From contig JAHBMJ010001901.1 of assembly GCA_018398765.1 (NCBI GenBank), forward strand, positions 62,698 to 108,213: 45,516 nucleotides of DNA. The letters are read 5' to 3'. Positions 11,509 to 22,445 of the stretch are shown here, piece after piece. The notes under the pieces were generated by a model. That model saw nothing but the letters and a program-made list of their open reading frames with translations, did no database searches and was not told where the DNA came from. Both the position numbers and the translations under genes were made by a program. Each line of letters opens with the position of its first letter. Within the stretch, counting starts at the first letter, position 1. The stretch is from Chromera velia (taxonomy: Eukaryota > Sar > Chromeraceae).

Positions 11509-12176
11509 TGAGTGAGTGAGTGTGTGTGTGTGTGTGCGGCCGTCGTTCTTCGGATGCCTCCACGTAGCTGTTTCTTTTGCCTTTTCTTGTTTGCTCCCAT
11601 GAACGCGACGGAGGAAAATCTCTCTCAGCAAAGTTCCTGATTGACTGCTGACACAGAGCCTTCCAGGCTCCAGGGAGAAGCCGACTTTATACTGCCATGT
11701 AAGGATCCTGTGCCCAGGTGCACTCCCAAATTGACTGCAAAAGCTACACCTCCTGAGAAGGAAACAACGGAGCGGAAAGCCAAAAACTAAGAAGGGGTGC
11801 TTCGTGTATCTACAGACCTGTGTCTGGATGCATGAACGCCTCTCTCCATGTCCATGCTGCATCCGCTCACTTTGATTTTTTACGTCCTTCTTTATTCAAC
11901 CATTCAGGACAATTGTGTGTTTGCGTTCAGAAACCCGACCCGGTCCTCCTCTCTCTTTCGGAGCTCTCACGGAAGATCTTCAATCCGAAGAACTTCAAGG
12001 GTATCGTGTCACCGCATGAGTTTCTGCAGGTGCGTGCGTCTGTGCAGTGAAAAGATGCATCTCTATTTTATGCATAAGTCAGACGGATTTGGACACAACA
12101 GAAATTGATATCGATGTTTGCGGTGCTCCGTATGAACGAACCTGTCTCGCTTCGTGTTCCATGCACTCACGTTCCC

Positions 12177-12243
<67 letters not shown>

Positions 12244-12745
12244 CCTTTTGTTTGTTTCAGGCTGTCGGCATCGCTTCAAAAAAACAATTCCGGATCGGTG
12301 AACAGAGGGATCCTCTGGCCCTCCTCTCTTGGCTTCTGGCGAGACTTCATCAGAGACTGAAGAGGGATGATGGAGGTCGGCTTTCGTTCCGTTTTCTCCT
12401 TTTTCCTTTTTACGTTTTTTGATTGTGTACGTGTGTGTTTGCTGATTCCTTTTTTTCTCGTTTTTCTTTTTTTTCTACACAGATCCCTGGTGCTGCCGCA
12501 CTCTCTTCCCCAACCTGCCCCTCTTTTTCGTTCCTTGTTTTCATTCTTCCGGACCCGAGTCCTTTCTTTTTTTATTTCCATCTTATTTTCTCCTCCTCCC
12601 GTTCACTTCTTTCCTCCTTCCCCTTTCCTCCCTCCTCTGCCCCTCTCTGTTTCTTTCCGTCTTTCTTTCCTTCTTTCCTTCCCTCCTTCCTTCCTTCCTT
12701 CTTTCTTTCCCTGTTTCTTTCTTTCTTTCTTTCTTTCTTTCTTTT

Positions 12746-12777
<32 letters not shown>

Positions 12778-15700
12778 TTTCTTTCTTTCTTTCTTTGTTT
12801 CTTTCTTTCTTTGTTTCTTTCTTTTTTCTTTGTTTCTTTCTTTCTTTGTTTGTTTCTTTCTTCGTTTCTTTTTTCTTTCTGTCCGTTCCGTCTACTTCAT
12901 AATCAATCTCCGCATCTGCACTTTCGCATGTCTGCATATCTCTGTACCACAAATTCCACCTGCCTGCAGCGTCCGTAGTCCACGATGCTCTCCAGGGCTT
13001 GGTTCGGGTTCGCTCCTCTGACGGTTGGTTTGTTCGTTTGTGGCTCGGGAATGTTAGGGGGACAATGCAGAGAGGGAATGCGGTGGTCTGGATGGGGGTT
13101 GGATGAAGGAGAAGGGTCTTCTTCATCGACTGACCGGACCTTGAGGATTCGTCTCTGTTTTATCAGCAATACGTTGTGAAAAAGAAAGAAGTAAACACAA
13201 GAAGAAGAGATACGAGCCAGTAGGGACACTGTGCGCAGAGAAACGGCCTTCTCACGATCCTTGCTTCCGAATTCCGCCACCACGTTTCTCTCTGTCCCGG
13301 CTCTCTCGCTCTCTCTCTCTTTCCCATTCCATTCCTGCTGTGAGGTGCCTTCTGAACACAGAATTGCTCATACTCTTTGAGAGGTGGATGGAAAAACATA
13401 CAAAATCACATGTGCATGATGTCTCGAATTTCTCCCTGCAGCCTCAAAGCTCCACCTGGATCCTGAAGAGTCCTCACAACCCTACCTGTCAGTCCGTCGA
13501 ACTATCAGACTCGCAGGCAGACAGGCAGGCAGTGGTAGAGGAGAGGCAGTCGTCATCTTTCCTGTGTTGTGTTGTGGTGGATTGATGGAATCTGTTCATG
13601 ACAACAAGCTGTGCGGGCGGGAGTTTCCCTTTCTTCCTATCTCAGCTTGGTCTGCTCTGCTCTGCCCACCTCCTCTCTTGGGTATCCTCTGACGGGCAGT
13701 GCTTATGCGTTGATTGAGAGCTCTGAGAGTTATGGATGGGTGGGAATTAAAAGCTTGTCGTCCTCGTGAATGATCGCCTTGCTTGTATCTGGCTTCAGGA
13801 GAGACTGTGTACATGCGTGTGTGCGTGTTTTTGCAGGTTTCTCTCTCTGGAGGTCCCTCCGGCCCCGATTTTCGTTGACTCCCTCGACAAGTCGAGAATC
13901 CCTCAGGCAAGTCACCCAGGCAGTCAAGAACTCACTCACTCACTCACTCGGCATTTCCACGCTTGCTCTCTTTCATGGGTTCCTCTCGCCTGTTTGTTTC
14001 GGAGGTCTTTTCATTGTGGAAGACTCCTTGGTTCGAATGCTCGAGCTTGGTATCTCAATCAGCCCGCAAACAAACAGACAAGAGAGCGAGGGTTGATGCC
14101 TTGCTGTCTATCTATCTGTGTATCTTTCTGTCTGCCTCTTGGTCTGTCTCTGTCTGTGTGTACGTTTGTGAGTCGGCTGACCTGTGGAAGAAAGGGTCCA
14201 TCCGTATCAAGAACAGATCGGGGCGCTTCTCTGAGCACGTTGCTGTGCACACACTCACTCACTCGTTCGATCTGGGCCCCTCCGTGAGGGTCCGTTTGCA
14301 GGTTCCGATCTTCGACTTGTTGCAAAAGTTTGACGGCGAGAAGGTCTTCGAACCCACGCCCAACAAATTGAAGCGCTACGCTCTTGAAAAGCTTGCGCCG
14401 TTTCTTCTCATTCAGGTCGGTCCGCAGCTTCCTTTCTCCTTGAGGTCAGACGAGAGAGAGCAAGCCAGATGACAAAAGGACGGATCATCTTGTCATTAAT
14501 TGTGAAACGATCGGCGGGAAAAACGAGGAGAGAAGAAAAGGAGGAGTCCTTCCGCGCCTCATTTCCTCAAGAGAACCGAAAAGAAGAGAGCAGTGCAGAA
14601 TCTGGTTGGGATGGAGAAAGAAGAGAAAACGTTTTCAGCTTGCACAAGAGCGTGCGTCAGAAGACCAACGAGAGAAGGTTAAAGATCAAAGTGAACACGC
14701 TTCTTCGAGTTGATGCCGATATCGGTAGGATCGAATAGATGAGTGCTATCAAGATCTTCTGTCTTTCCCTCCCTCCGTCCTGCAGATCCAACGGTTCTCC
14801 AAGAACAATTTCTTCGTCGAGAAAAACCCGACCATCGTGACCTTTCCAGTAAAACATCTGGACCTTGCAGATTGTCAGTGGGGGAGGGAGGGCAGGAGGG
14901 AGGAAACAAAAAGCCAGACTGACGGGAATGATCCCAAGTGGGAAAATCACCCCGCAGACAGAAGGGAAAGAAACAGACGCTCGTTTCAGCCTGTCGCATG
15001 AAGACGCACCCTGAATGGCAGACGCGACATGCGTATGATGCGAAAAACGAGAATGGGATGAAGAGGTCTCTGCACTCTTTGCTGTCGGATTGCCGTATGT
15101 TCTCCCCCTCACTCACTTTCTTTCTTTTTTTCTTCAGCTCACGGTGTATCTACGTATGGAAAAGTGCGCGAGAGAGTGTGTGTCCCCCTTTGTCTTTCGT
15201 CATGCAGTCATCGCCCCCGACATCCCCCCGACAGACAATCCTGTGACCAAGTATGATTTGGTTGCGAATATTTGCCACGAAGGAAAGGCCTCCGCGGGTT
15301 CCTTCAAAATCCACGCTCTCCATGTGGTCAGTGAGTCACTCGTCAGTGAGGACGTCATTCTGCCGGCAGATATGTGGATAGACAGCGACGCAATCAATCG
15401 GTCATTCTGTCGACCAGCTAGTCTTCCTCCTTCGCTCCCTCTCCGTCTGACTCCACTCAGTGTGACGTTGGAAAACCTCCCCGTATCCCCTTACCGATCT
15501 CTACCGCACAGAAACAAACACACGCACTCCTGTAATAAAGACGTTCCAGGCAACTCATCCGTCTCTCTTCGTCTTCAGTATCCTTCCTGTGTTCTCTCTG
15601 CTGTTTTTTTTTTCATCCTGAAAGCAGCCGACGAGCACGTGGTACGAGATTGAAGACCTCCGAGTGACTCAGGTGCTTCCCCAACAGATTGCCGTCTCAG

Positions 15701-17349
15701 GTCAGTGTTCTTTCCTTCTGTTTCCTTTTTCTCTACGCTCCTTTCTTCTTTCTTTTCTGCGAGAGAGAGTCTGTCGCATTCCGGCTGGTTCAGCTGTCCG
15801 GTGGTCTTTTCTTTTCTCCACTAGAGAAAGTTGAAAGAACAAGAGAATAGAAAAACAGACGCAGAGAGAGTAGAGCGGAAGGGACGGAGGAACATTTCAG
15901 GCAGGAAGCCGACAGACCGAAGAGTGTGCAGAAAAACAGAGAGAGCGATTCTAGACCTGCAGTTGTCGGCACAAGGTCGGGGGCAGGAAGGAAGAGAGGA
16001 AAAGGATAAAGCTCTGAAAGATCCTTTGCTTATGCGTTTGTGAGACTGTGGGGGAGAGGTCTGGGCGGAAAGAGACTGGTAAAGTGCTTGTTTTGCTTTG
16101 CTTTGGGGTATCATGTTGTTTCTTCTTTGTTTGATGCTTCTGTGCAAGCTTTTAATTTGGCTTCGTACTCTCTCTTAACCCTTGCTTGTCTTGTCCACGC
16201 AGAGTCGTACGTGCAACTGTACAGGAGACAGGACGTCAAACCGGATGGGTCTTTGGACACAGAAATGAGACGTCAAAGTGAGTCAGTGAGTTGACTGCAT
16301 TTTTGTCGTAGAGATCGATGGCCATCGGGTCGTTGCCATGTATTTCATGGAGGGTGCTGAGGATGAAAGCAGACGGCACCCTTACGGGGGCACGAGACAT
16401 CTGAGTGTGTCTCGTTGTCCTCGTGTGTTGGTGTGGCTGTGCACTCGTTCGTTGATTTGCCTCTTCTTCTTCTTCTTCTTCTTCATTCTTCTTCTTCTTC
16501 ATTCTTCTTCTTCTTCATTCTTCTTCTTCTTCATTCTTCTTCTTCTTCTTCATTCTTCTTCTTCTTCTTCATTCTTCTTCTTCTTCTTCATTCTTCTTCT
16601 TCTTCATTTATCTTCTTCTTCATTCTTCTTCTTCTTCATTCTTCTTCTTCGTCATTCTTCTTCTTCATTCTTCTTCTTCTTCTTCATTCTTCTTCTTCTT
16701 CGTTCTTCTTCTTCTTCTTCATTCTTCTTCTTCTTCATTCTTCTTCTTCTTCATTCTTCTTCTTCTTCGTTCTTCTTCTTCTTCTTCTTCTTCATTCTTC
16801 TTCTTCATTTTTCTTCTTCTTCATTCTTCTTCATTCTTCTTCTTCTTCTTCTTCATTCTTCTTCTTCTTCATTCTTCTTCTTCTTCTTCCTTCTTCTTCT
16901 TCTTCATTCTTCTTCTTCTTCTTCTTCATTCTTCTTCATTCTTCTTCATTCTTCTTCATTCTTCTTCATTCTTCATCATTCTTCTTCATTCTTCTTCATT
17001 CTTCTTCATTCTTCTTCATTCTTCTTCTTCTTCTTCTTCTTCTTCTTCTTCTTCTTCTTCATCGTCTTCTGCTTCTTCTTCGTGCCTCGTTGAGCCCTTC
17101 TCGGGAGCTTCTGAGCCGGCTTTGTCGCTCCGGTACACGTGATCGACAGATTTTGGCGGCATGCGTTCGGCGATGAACTTGAGTGAATAGATCTGTCTCC
17201 CTGATTCTTCGCTCTTGTTGATTCTCCCCCCTCCTCTCGTCTGGTCTGCTTTGATCTTTTCAGGAATCGCGGAGCTGAAGGCGGCAGCAGCGCCTCCAGA
17301 GGGGGGGGACGCGACAGACGATATCGACATGTTTGCTGATGGAGAGTGA
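9362..17349 (+). CDS. USP39: U4/U6.U5 tri-snRNP-associated protein 2 (USP39/Sad1), 17 exons
   Basis: Spliceosomal pseudo-deubiquitinase needed for tri-snRNP assembly or stability in the nucleus. Exons: 9362-9647, 9821-9900, 10199-10255, 10633-10729, 10984-11051, 11415-11465, 11931-12029, 12261-12375, 12970-13023, 13442-13491, 13799-13906, 14302-14415, 14786-14873, 15208-15326, 15628-15700, 16203-16277, 17264-17349. They sum to 1,620 nt (539 aa plus TGA; human protein 565 aa). The N-terminus is Lys/Glu-rich, followed by a ZnF-UBP (CPYLGTINR, CCLICGRYFQG) and a UCH domain (GLIGLNNLGKTDFFNVVIQ). The catalytic Cys position is Asp and the usual GHY histidine is replaced (GSF), as is typical of this family. 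Exon 11 ends in a GC donor (CAG|GCAAGT). Its start at 13799 is chosen only by phase and adds a Cys-rich stretch; 13837 is an alternative acceptor. Introns 1, 8 and 16 hold an N gap, a TTTC tract and a TTC tract. Confidence 0.93.
9698..9704. other. Assembly gap (7 N) in poly-C, USP39 intron 1
   Basis: Seven Ns with C runs on both sides. The gap is inside intron 1, so the USP39 coding sequence is unaffected. Confidence 0.95.
11466..11536 (+). repeat. (TG)n/(GTGA)n microsatellite at the start of USP39 intron 6
   Basis: Alternating GTGA and GT repeats begin with the intron donor itself (CAG|GTGAGTGAGTGTGTG). Confidence 0.95.
12181..12239 (+). repeat. (TC)n(TG)n compound microsatellite, USP39 intron 7
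   Basis: A run of TC followed by a run of TG shortly before the exon 8 acceptor at 12260; it merges with the polypyrimidine tract. Confidence 0.95.
12590..12885 (+). repeat. Polypyrimidine (TTTC)n tract, USP39 intron 8
   Basis: About 300 bases of almost pure pyrimidine on the sense strand, mostly TTTC units with TTCC and TTTG variants, 85 bases before the exon 9 acceptor. Long open frames through it are low-complexity and not genes. Confidence 0.95.
16461..17081 (+). repeat. (TTC)n array with regular CATT interruptions, USP39 intron 16
   Basis: About 620 bases of TTC units, broken every three to six units by CATTC, inside the last USP39 intron. On the template strand it is GAA-rich, the composition known to form triplex DNA. 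The apparent 250-residue Phe/Ser/Leu frames are artefacts of the repeat. Confidence 0.95.
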
Positions 17350-18560
17350 TAGACAGTCCGACGGAACCCATTTTCAAACTGTGGGAGAACTGCATCCACA
17401 ATTCATGAGCAAGTGTTTGGCTTTGTGGTCGCAAAGCACAGTAACGCTGTTTGCTTAGGAGACCATAATAGTAATGTTTGCTGGGCGTTTGAAAAAAATG
17501 TGTATAGTGGCTTTATAAAAGTTGCGTTACAATTTTTTCTTTTAAAAAGTTGTGAAACTATTTTAAGTTACGTTACTAATGTCTGCGACCTGCGCTAGCA
17601 CCTAGGTTAGTACACAGAAAATGTTGAAATCGACTTAGAATTTGACTCTGATTTTATAAAAAAATTTACTTGTGTTTTCATTTATATACATATATGTATA
17701 TGGCACATGATGATAATATGTATCATGTATGAATTACTCTCAAAATTATTCTAAGCATCATAATATCTATAGCTACTAATCATCATGCGACGCGTGTACA
17801 TAGGCCTTTATAACATATTGCTACACGTACAGGAGAATCTAGAGGAGAATATACTGACCTCCGAGTTTCTATTTCTTGATCAATCAGCCAGGCGCTAGGC
17901 CAGGGAGGGATTAAACCCGGGATTCAAATTCATTCAACCTTTCAATCTTTTATGCAAGATCGATCTATAGAGATCGACACTTGTTCGACCTACCTCCTAC
18001 TTCTCTTTGGGGTTCCTGGCTGTCCTCGGCTGCGATCGTATGTTCCATCATGCACCTATCATCCATCCATCCATTCATGTAACGACATGCAGTCGATCGT
18101 CCATGCATGCTGCGAATCATGCAACCACATCATTGCAGTCTGATACATGCAGAGTGAATTCCAACCTGCAAATCGATCGCTGCATCGAACTGTGATTCGA
18201 ACAGTTAATTCATGCAGGAAAACAAAAGCAGCAGGGCACATCATTTTGCGATAGAACTGAAAGCCATGCACATACAGACTATAAACGCAAAGGGAAGACA
18301 GTGAAACGTGTGGAGTGCAATGCGCTCCCCCCCACCATGGATGCACATTCTGACCTCACCAAACGTTTTCTTCTCCCCCCACCACACACCCCTTTCACAC
18401 TCGAGAGGCGTTTGTCAGATCAATCAACCCACCCTTCCACCTTCATTCTAATAGTATTTGCACTCACAGTAGGTTGACTTTCACTGCGGCATCACATCCA
18501 TTCATTTCGACAGTCGACACAATTTGTTTCGCCAAATCAATTGGGCTGCATGAGATACAA
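17350..18560. other. Intergenic spacer between convergent USP39 and ankyrin genes
   Basis: 3' flanks of two genes facing each other. 17450-17830 is AT-rich with no coding signal. 17940-18240 is dense in GATCGATC and ATGCATGC-type words. No convincing polyadenylation signal or RNA gene was seen. Confidence 0.5.
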
Positions 18561-20732
18561 CTAGTCCTGATCGCTGGGAGGTCGTGCGGGCATCACAAGG
18601 TCCACCATCTCCGGAAATGTGCGCCTGTCGACAGGGTGATACTGCCAAGAGCGCGCATACCGAGCGATTTGTCTGGCAAGCTGATAGGGAGTTCTGTCGA
18701 GTTCATCCCGACTCTCCAGGTCCGCCCCTCTCTGAACGAGGAACCAAACAATCTCGATCACACCCAGCTGCACAGCACGGTGCAGAGCCGAGTGCGTCCC
18801 CACTCGGGAGTTCACACCCACCCCCCTGTCTAAAAGGATCTCCAAGATCCTTTGCACATTCAATACGAAATCATCCCTCTGGACACGGGCTTGAGGGATG
18901 GCCCTGAGGAATATCGACCCCGTGGCTGTTGCACCGTTGTCCACAAGGATCTTCACAAATTCGACACGGCGTTTCTGCACGGCGTAGTCTAAGGCCGTGA
19001 GGTCCAACGGATTCGCTGCGTTGATGTCAACCCCCTTTGAAAGGGAGAGCAGCAGGAGATCGTTGATGTCAACCCCCTTTGAAAGGGAGAGCAGCAGGAG
19101 ATCGTTGATGTCAACCCCCTTTGAAAGGGAGAGCAGCAGGAGATCGTTGATGTCAACCCCCTTTGAAAGGGAAAGCAGCAGGAGATCGTTGATGTCAACC
19201 CCCTTTGAAAGGGAGAGCAGCAAGAGATCGTTGATGTCAACCCCCTTTGAAAGGGAGAGCAGCAGGAGATCGTTGATGTCAACCCCCTTTGAAAGGGAGA
19301 GCAGCAGGAGATCGTTGATGTCAACCCCCTTTGAAAGGGAGAGCAGCAGGAGATCGTTGATGTCAACCCCCTTTGAAAGGGAGAGCAGCAGGAGATCGTT
19401 GATGTCAACCCCCTTTGAAAGGGAGAGCAGCAGGAGATCGTTGATGTCAACCCCCTGTGAAAGGGAGAGCAGCAGGAGATCGTTGATGACAACCCCCTTT
19501 GAAAGGGAGAGCAGCAGGAGATCGTTGATGTCAACCCCCTTTGAAAGGGAGAGCAGCAGGAGATCGTCGATGTCAACCCCCTTTGAAAGGGAGAGCAGCA
19601 GGAGATCGTTGATGTCAACCCCCTTTGAAAGGGAGAGCAGCAGGAGATTGTTGATGTCAACCCCCTTTGAAAGGGAGAGCAGCAGGAGATCGTTGATGTC
19701 AACCACCTTTGAAAGGGAGAGCAGCAGGAGATCGTTGATGTCAACCCCCTTTGAAAGGGAGAGCAGCAGGAGATCGTTGATGTCAACCCCCTTTGAAAGG
19801 GAGAGCAGCAGGAGATCTTCAAACTCATGCAAGCAAAAGAAATGAACGAGAGAGAGGGACTGAAAATTAGCCACGTCGGCAGTCTTCTCGAGAAGGGCTT
19901 TGAGGGCCCTTTGCACGGCAGAGCGCAGTGCGGGGTGATTCTCTTGGGGCAACACGGTGCTATCAAAAAGACTCTCCTCACCCTCAGAAAGCTGCACCTC
20001 GGCCGCCTCACAAGCGACCTCGAGGGCCTTCTTGCCGTCTGCCGTGACTGCGTTTGCATTCGCTCCTTCTGCAATCAGCCATTCAAGCATGCCCCACCGA
20101 TGCAGACGGGCGGCGGCGATCACCGCCGTGTCTCCAACCACGACCCCCCCATGCACATCCCTTCCGATCTTGCCTTCCAAATCCACCCCGTCTCTCACGA
20201 GCATCTCTGCGGCTTCCCTGTTGTCCGCAACCACACATCTGATCAGCGCAGTGTGGCCATCAAACAGGCCATTCACGTCTGCACCCACTTTCAGGCAGAG
20301 ACGCAAATCGTCCCCGTTGGTCGTACCGTCGAGGAAGGTACAGAGTGCCTTCTGGGTAGTCTCTACGGAGATTGGACAGAAGAGGCGAATCATCTCGTAC
20401 ACCCCCATCTCGTGTAGCAGGCCCACGTCCATCTCGACGTGCCTACTCACAACCTCTCCCAGCTTCCCTCTGACTTTTTTCGAAAACTCTCTAATTATCT
20501 CCTCCACCGACTCAACTACTGTCACGTCCTCGTGTCGCACGCACCAGAGAGGCACTTCCTCATCTGCTGCTGCTGAGTTCTCCCCTGTGTGGCCCTTCTT
20601 TGCCCTGAGGACTTTCTCAACGATTTCGATCTGCTGTTGAAATTGGGAGGCGACAGAAGTCTGCAACAAATTCAGACGCTCCAGGAAGGCATCGAGGGTT
20701 GGGGGAGGGGGAAGAAGAGCCGTCTCCTCCAT
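18561..20732 (-). CDS. Ankyrin-repeat protein with 19 copies of a 14-residue internal repeat
   Basis: Single uninterrupted frame of 723 residues, ATG at 20732, TAG at 18561. Residues about 12-50 form a probable coiled coil. Ankyrin repeats follow: DDLRLCLKVGADVNGLFDGH, then GDTAVIAAARLHRWGMLEWL, and C-terminally DLTALDYAVQKRRVEFVKIL and THSALHRAVQLGVIEIVWFL. Between the two ankyrin blocks lies a 266-residue array of LLLLSLSKGVDIND, which is the second helix and loop of one ankyrin repeat copied 19 times, without the first helix. Ankyrin repeats mediate protein binding; the partner is unknown. The array cannot form normal ankyrin units, so it may build a Leu-rich solenoid or be tolerated disorder (inference). 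Confidence 0.85.
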   Translation of the reverse strand: MEETALLPPPPTLDAFLERLNLLQTSVASQFQQQIEIVEKVLRAKKGHTGENSAAADEEVPLWCVRHEDVTVVESVEEIIREFSKKVRGKLGEVVSRHVEMDVGLLHEMGVYEMIRLFCPISVETTQKALCTFLDGTTNGDDLRLCLKVGADVNGLFDGHTALIRCVVADNREAAEMLVRDGVDLEGKIGRDVHGGVVVGDTAVIAAARLHRWGMLEWLIAEGANANAVTADGKKALEVACEAAEVQLSEGEESLFDSTVLPQENHPALRSAVQRALKALLEKTADVANFQSLSLVHFFCLHEFEDLLLLSLSKGVDINDLLLLSLSKGVDINDLLLLSLSKVVDINDLLLLSLSKGVDINNLLLLSLSKGVDINDLLLLSLSKGVDIDDLLLLSLSKGVDINDLLLLSLSKGVVINDLLLLSLSQGVDINDLLLLSLSKGVDINDLLLLSLSKGVDINDLLLLSLSKGVDINDLLLLSLSKGVDINDLLLLSLSKGVDINDLLLLSLSKGVDINDLLLLSLSKGVDINDLLLLSLSKGVDINDLLLLSLSKGVDINDLLLLSLSKGVDINAANPLDLTALDYAVQKRRVEFVKILVDNGATATGSIFLRAIPQARVQRDDFVLNVQRILEILLDRGVGVNSRVGTHSALHRAVQLGVIEIVWFLVQRGADLESRDELDRTPYQLARQIARYARSWQYHPVDRRTFPEMVDLVMPARPPSDQD
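19019..19816 (-). repeat. 42-bp minisatellite, 19 copies
   Basis: Tandem units of 42 bp (plus strand TTGATGTCAACCCCCTTTGA...). About seven scattered single-base variants exist over roughly 800 bp, giving protein changes such as K-V-V, D-I-D, G-V-V-I and S-Q-G. The unit is a multiple of three, so copy-number change keeps the ankyrin frame. Near identity implies recent expansion or gene conversion, or a collapsed assembly. Confidence 0.97.
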
Positions 20733-21049
20733 TTTCTTTTTCGGGAAGGTTCGAATTGAGCGAAAAAGAAGGACAAGGAATCAGTCAGAATGTCCGGAGC
20801 ACCCTCGAACAGATAGAGCAGAGGCTTCGAAACCTACACGGACAAGGGGCACTTTGAGAACAGATCTTAAATCGGGTGAGAGCCAGCCTCCACGGTGAGG
20901 TGAAATGCAGGAAAGGACAGTACAATACACGGAGCCACGCGTAAATGGTGTACAGAGCAATAACCACACCAGTCTTGAGAATGCTTTCATCATCTTCAAA
21001 GGACCAAAGCACCCTTCAATTGTTTGATGAGAATTGCAAGAGCGAAAGC

Positions 21050-21088
<39 letters not shown>

Positions 21089-22445
21089 GAGAGAGAAAGA
21101 GAGGGGGACATGCACTGTCAAGCATCTGTCAAGCAGGCGGCAAAATTTTGTCAATCTTTTTTTGTGTAGTTTTCAGAGAGACGCGCGCGTCACGCGATAG
21201 TTACACATGAGCAAAAGAGAAAGAAGAAGAGAGAACCAAGAAGAAAGAGGCAGCTTCAAGCTTCCAACCACTGCTTCAGACTGTCAGCTCACGAAGGTAA
21301 TTAAGACAAAAATTTTAAGGAAGGTCAGCTCTAGAGTGATGATTATGATGCGTGCCCCCTGTTTGAGCGGAGGTTGCACGGTCCAATTAAGGGTTACACA
21401 AATGAACCTGAGGTCCGTTATGAGGAAGCAAATCTAAGAGCCCCTCAAACCACACGTACGAAGCGCAGGGAGCTGGCAAGTCGCGATTTAACTAGATTTG
21501 ACTTCTGATTGACGCGATACAATTAAATCGGTAAACTCTCGATCATCAATCGGTAAAGGTAGTTACCAGCTCAATTCTTGATACCCAACAGATTGAGTTG
21601 CATGCCTGAGTATCTCCTTCTTCGTGAATGCACATACATGATAAAGTCTTTAAATCATGCTGATAAGACCTTTTGCAAGGTTGAAATAGCTGTACAGAAC
21701 CCTGTATAGGAAGCGTAAAGACATATACACATTGCGGCATGATTGTGCATAAAGACCTTTGAGCAGCTCTGTATACAGTGACTCAGAAACAGATCAAACA
21801 GATCTACCATACTATAGCTACCATATCTCTCTGTCACTACAAGTTTAGAGAAACAAGACTTAAAAAGCTTTTACTGTGACTTGCTTAGATGCTCTAGCTA
21901 ACCGTCATATAATAGTCGGGATACTGCCCAGTAGCACATTATATTAATTGTTTGTGGCTAAAAAGTCCTAGAGAAAGTCCGTCACTATAGCTCTCTCATT
22001 CATCGTATACTATCGGATACTAAATATTGACAATTATATTGTTCTTTAAAATTCTTCTTGAAATCCACTTTTTATGGTTCAACATTGGTTTGTTGAGACT
22101 TTGTTACTTTGCTCACTTGTAGAATTATTTATGGTCAACTTAAGATAGAATAGGAGAGGATTAATACTAGTTTGGGTTGCTCCCCGGCTACCTGACAGTT
22201 CTATAACAATACCCTGCGGTCCACTGCCGGGCCTTACTACTAGTAGTAGTAACTTGCACCTTAGCTTTTTAGTAAAACAGTTTACGATTGATCATAACTT
22301 TTATTCCCTTTTGGGCCATATCTGTTACTAAAATTCCTAGTAAAACTTTTATACCATTGTTATATACGTACTAGGTTGTATAACGGAGTATACGATTGTT
22401 TGACAATTGTTGCCACTTATTGAAGAACAGAATGGACTGATCGGA
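20733..22445. other. Intergenic spacer, 5' flank of ankyrin gene
   Basis: Upstream region of the ankyrin gene and 3' flank of the orphan gene. It contains a (GA)n tract at about 21050-21085 and AT-rich DNA from 21480 to 22440. No coding exon or RNA gene was recognised. Confidence 0.5.
21050..21085 (+). repeat. (GA)n microsatellite
   Basis: Uninterrupted GA dinucleotides about 320 bp upstream of the ankyrin start codon; it could be a promoter-proximal GAGA-like element, but only position suggests this. Confidence 0.9.

Noticed and set aside
16338..17176. Long Phe/Ser/Leu-rich plus-strand frames in the TTC tract
   Set aside because: Pure simple-sequence translation inside a well-supported USP39 intron.
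17940..18240. tRNA or small RNA gene among GATCGATC/ATGCATGC words
   Set aside because: No cloverleaf or box A/B pattern could be assembled by eye.
19019..19816. Regular 42-bp repeats as a CRISPR array
   Set aside because: There are no unique spacers; the whole unit repeats, it is coding and in frame, and the genome is eukaryotic.
18997..19845. 282-residue plus-strand frame and 361-residue alternate minus frame through the minisatellite
   Set aside because: Both are by-products of a repeat unit divisible by three and lacking stops; only the ankyrin frame has domain sequence on both sides.
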